Source of the DNA: Terriglobia bacterium | Lineage (GTDB): Bacteria; Acidobacteriota; Terriglobia; Terriglobales; Acidobacteriaceae | Reading direction: 5' to 3' | Length of the DNA stretch: 64,000 nt | Assembly: GCA_020073185.1 (NCBI GenBank) | Contig: JAIQFT010000002.1 | Span: 1-64,000 of the forward strand | Shown here: piece after piece, positions 62,505-64,000 of the stretch | How the letters are laid out: each line of letters starts with the position of its first letter | Numbering within the stretch: the stretch's first letter is position 1 | Notes under the pieces: model-generated | Databases searched by the model: none | Told to the model about the DNA's origin: nothing | Seen by the model: only the letters and a program-made list of their open reading frames with translations | Program-made: the position numbers and the translations under genes

Positions 62505-62601
62505 CCTGATCCGTGCTTGGTCTGAGCTGGGAGACGAACGCCACAAGCCCCGAGCGGCCGCATCGTCATGCCGGCAGGGGAGCAAAACGGGAGCGTGCAA
62601 C

Positions 62602-63153
62602 ATGATTTCCGCTGTAGCCAGATCCGCATTGGACGTATCGTACAAACAAAAGCGGACTGCATTAGAAATCGTGGCCGATATCGCCGCCGGCTGGAGCCGC
62701 GGCGCCAAGACATACGAGTACGCGGAACATACCGCCATGGATTTTCCATGCGATCACCTGATCAAGGTAGAAATGGCAGTCGTACCCTTGCCCAGAGGTT
62801 TTCAGAATGACGCGCGCAAGTTCCCGCGCGATCAAGAAAGCGGGGGTGGCGACGAACACATCGGTTATGTTCTCCGCGGTTCGCTTCTGACCGTGACCGT
62901 GCAACTGCTCAATGTAAGTGGGAGGCTCAACCCTGCTCTCGAATGGAGACTGACGGACACAGGCAAGGTCGCACTCGAGTGGTTCCGAAGCCCGATTGCG
63001 CGGCGCGGGTCAACATCGTTTGAGCTGCGGTTGCGCCTGGTTATTCATCCGCCATTGCACGCGACCGCCGAAGATCTGCGCGTCTGGCACCGACGCTACC
63101 TTCCCGACGTGCCGAGCGTCGCATTCCTTTCGGCACTGCCGCGCGATCGTTGA
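62602..63153 (+). CDS. Hypothetical protein
   Basis: A 183-residue protein from ATG 62602 (MISAVARSALDVSYKQKRTA). It has no membrane helix, signal or known motif; the middle reads as beta strands (HIGYVLRGSLLTVTVQLLNVS, SFELRLRLVIHPPLHAT). A ribosome-binding site is not obvious. It follows the TonB-like gene by about 100 bases and precedes the receiver at 63294. No function can be proposed. Confidence 0.5.
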   Translation: MISAVARSALDVSYKQKRTALEIVADIAAGWSRGAKTYEYAEHTAMDFPCDHLIKVEMAVVPLPRGFQNDARKFPRDQESGGGDEHIGYVLRGSLLTVTVQLLNVSGRLNPALEWRLTDTGKVALEWFRSPIARRGSTSFELRLRLVIHPPLHATAEDLRVWHRRYLPDVPSVAFLSALPRDR

Positions 63154-63293
63154 TATCCCGAAATGGGAGTCGGAATCGTGCCGCGCGCGAGAATGCGACA
63201 ATGCAGAGCCCGATCGGTGGCACCATAATTCGTAGCGGGGTATCCACGGGACCGGGTGCCTGACAGCAGCGAGGGTTAGCTGAGGGAGGATCA

Positions 63294-63719
63294 ATGCCCG
63301 AACGCGACCGGCTGCCAACCGTGCTTATCGTGGACGACGATCGCAGCGTCGCCGACGCCCTCGTCCTTCTGCTGCAAAAGAGCGGGTTCCAAGCCTCCGC
63401 ACGTTACAGCGCACAAGATGCGCTGAACATAGCAGATCTGCAGCAGCCAGATGTGGTTGTGATCGAGGTGGTTCTCCCTGACCTGGACGGCGTGCGTCTC
63501 GCTCGACGCATTCAGGTGCTTTCGCCCCGAACACAGATTCTACTGATGTCTGGCTGCCTCGATGCTGCCGGACTGGTGGAAGCTTCCGAGTTTGAGGTGC
63601 TCGCCAAACCGCTGGCGCCGGACGAGGTCGTTGCCAAGCTGAGACAGGCGATCGCAATGGATGGAGAGGACCCGAGCGCCATCACGAAAGACGCGCTGCT
63701 CGGGAAGGGCGTGGGCTAG
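63294..63719 (+). CDS. Response regulator with Glu in place of the phosphoacceptor Asp
   Basis: A 141-residue receiver. The usual acidic pair is present in LIVDDDRSV, Ser in ILLMSGC, and Lys-Pro in VLAKPLAPDEV. At the phosphorylation site the sequence reads VVVIEVVLPDLDG: Glu58 replaces Asp, the substitution often used as a phosphomimic. The protein therefore may be constitutively active or respond to something other than phosphate. ATG 63294 follows GAGGGAGG. Its C-terminal tail of 20 residues has no known domain. Confidence 0.85.
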   Translation: MPERDRLPTVLIVDDDRSVADALVLLLQKSGFQASARYSAQDALNIADLQQPDVVVIEVVLPDLDGVRLARRIQVLSPRTQILLMSGCLDAAGLVEASEFEVLAKPLAPDEVVAKLRQAIAMDGEDPSAITKDALLGKGVG

Positions 63720-63850
63720 CCCAGTCTGTTATGCAGACCTGGTCAAAGGAGGTGCATGATGCTCGCACCCAACTTGCGACCGCAGTAGCTGCGCGTTTCA
63801 GAGGCACGCACATCCGGAGGCCGCACCAGTGCTGCGGCACGGAGGCTATT

Positions 63851-64000
63851 ATGCTCGAGGCCCTTGTAATCATCGTCGCACTTGGCGGACTCGAAGTTGT
63901 CCTGTGGGCATTGGATCACCGCCAGCAAAACAAACAGATCGAACTGCTGGACTCCATCTGGACTGAATTGGCTATCCGCAACTCTGCCGAGGAGGAACGG
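63851..64000 (+). CDS. Possible small membrane protein, continues past the window
   Basis: A frame beginning with ATG 63851 encodes a hydrophobic helix (residues 2-21, LEALVIIVALGGLEVVLWAL) and then a charged helix with DHRQQNKQIELLDSIWTEL, and runs open to the window end (50 residues). A GGAGG sequence 9-13 bases upstream supports the start. Function unknown. Confidence 0.4.
   Translation, partial: MLEALVIIVALGGLEVVLWALDHRQQNKQIELLDSIWTELAIRNSAEEER

Overview
The window is GC-rich, densely coded DNA from a diderm bacterium, most probably an Acidobacteriota member of the Terriglobia/Koribacter type. The evidence is the combination of genes: a lipid A acyltransferase (LpxD), a large TonB-dependent receptor with an N-terminal carboxypeptidase-like domain, paired MacB/FtsX-type permeases, BshC (bacillithiol synthesis), PHP-containing family X DNA polymerase, sortilin/BNR-type secreted proteins, S9 and S10 secreted peptidases, and short palindromic intergenic elements. 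Taxonomy is an inference; no marker was compared with a database.

Layout. 0-0.4 kb: a dnaE gene cut off after about 24 codons, next to DNA that looks like nested mobile elements (a transposase start and an ISL3-like terminal sequence). 0.5-6.5 kb: housekeeping genes (CCA-adding enzyme with a Pro/Ala/Lys tail, a conserved unknown, LpxD, a receiver-PAS-like protein, BshC). 6.65-9.24 kb: the tmRNA gene followed directly by two divergent toxin-antitoxin operons (Phd/zeta-like kinase and ParS-like/RES). 9.3-15.2 kb: small accessory enzymes, then a two-gene operon of an acyl-CoA/oxalyl-CoA-synthetase-like ligase and a ketopantoate-reductase/hydratase fusion. 15.2-22.6 kb: a complete phosphate module, pstS-terminator-pstCAB-phoU on the minus strand with two Pho-box-like sites, divergent from phoB-phoR. 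22.7-28.5 kb: TonB, DUF2520, Nudix, cold shock, PolX. 28.7-37.3 kb: an unusual 1130-residue CPBP protease-like membrane protein with a duplicated domain, a secreted S9 peptidase, an orphan nuclease-like protein and a secreted S10 peptidase. 37.3-49.1 kb: TonB-dependent receptor, two FtsX-type permeases without an ATPase, a methyltransferase, a PPOX protein, a polytopic membrane protein, a BNR/sortilin protein. 49.2-53.5 kb: a DUF2071/methyltransferase-like operon bracketed by copies of an intergenic repeat, then an exported metallo-beta-lactamase-fold protein and an FKBP, each preceded by a 74-bp copy of the same repeat. 53.5-64 kb: DinB-like protein, tartrate-dehydrogenase-like enzyme, zincin, universal stress protein, several very small proteins, aminotransferase, orphan response regulators, Tat-exported aldo/keto reductase and a glycine-rich TonB.

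How it works together. The clearest circuit is phosphate starvation: PhoR-PhoB drives the Pst transporter, and the hairpin after pstS should make the binding protein more abundant than the permease. The export-related genes (TonB, receptor, secreted peptidases) fit a life degrading complex polymers or peptides. The tmRNA-flanking toxin-antitoxin genes and the disrupted dnaE mark the left 9 kb as the most mobile part. No CRISPR array, rRNA, tRNA or complete prophage was seen.
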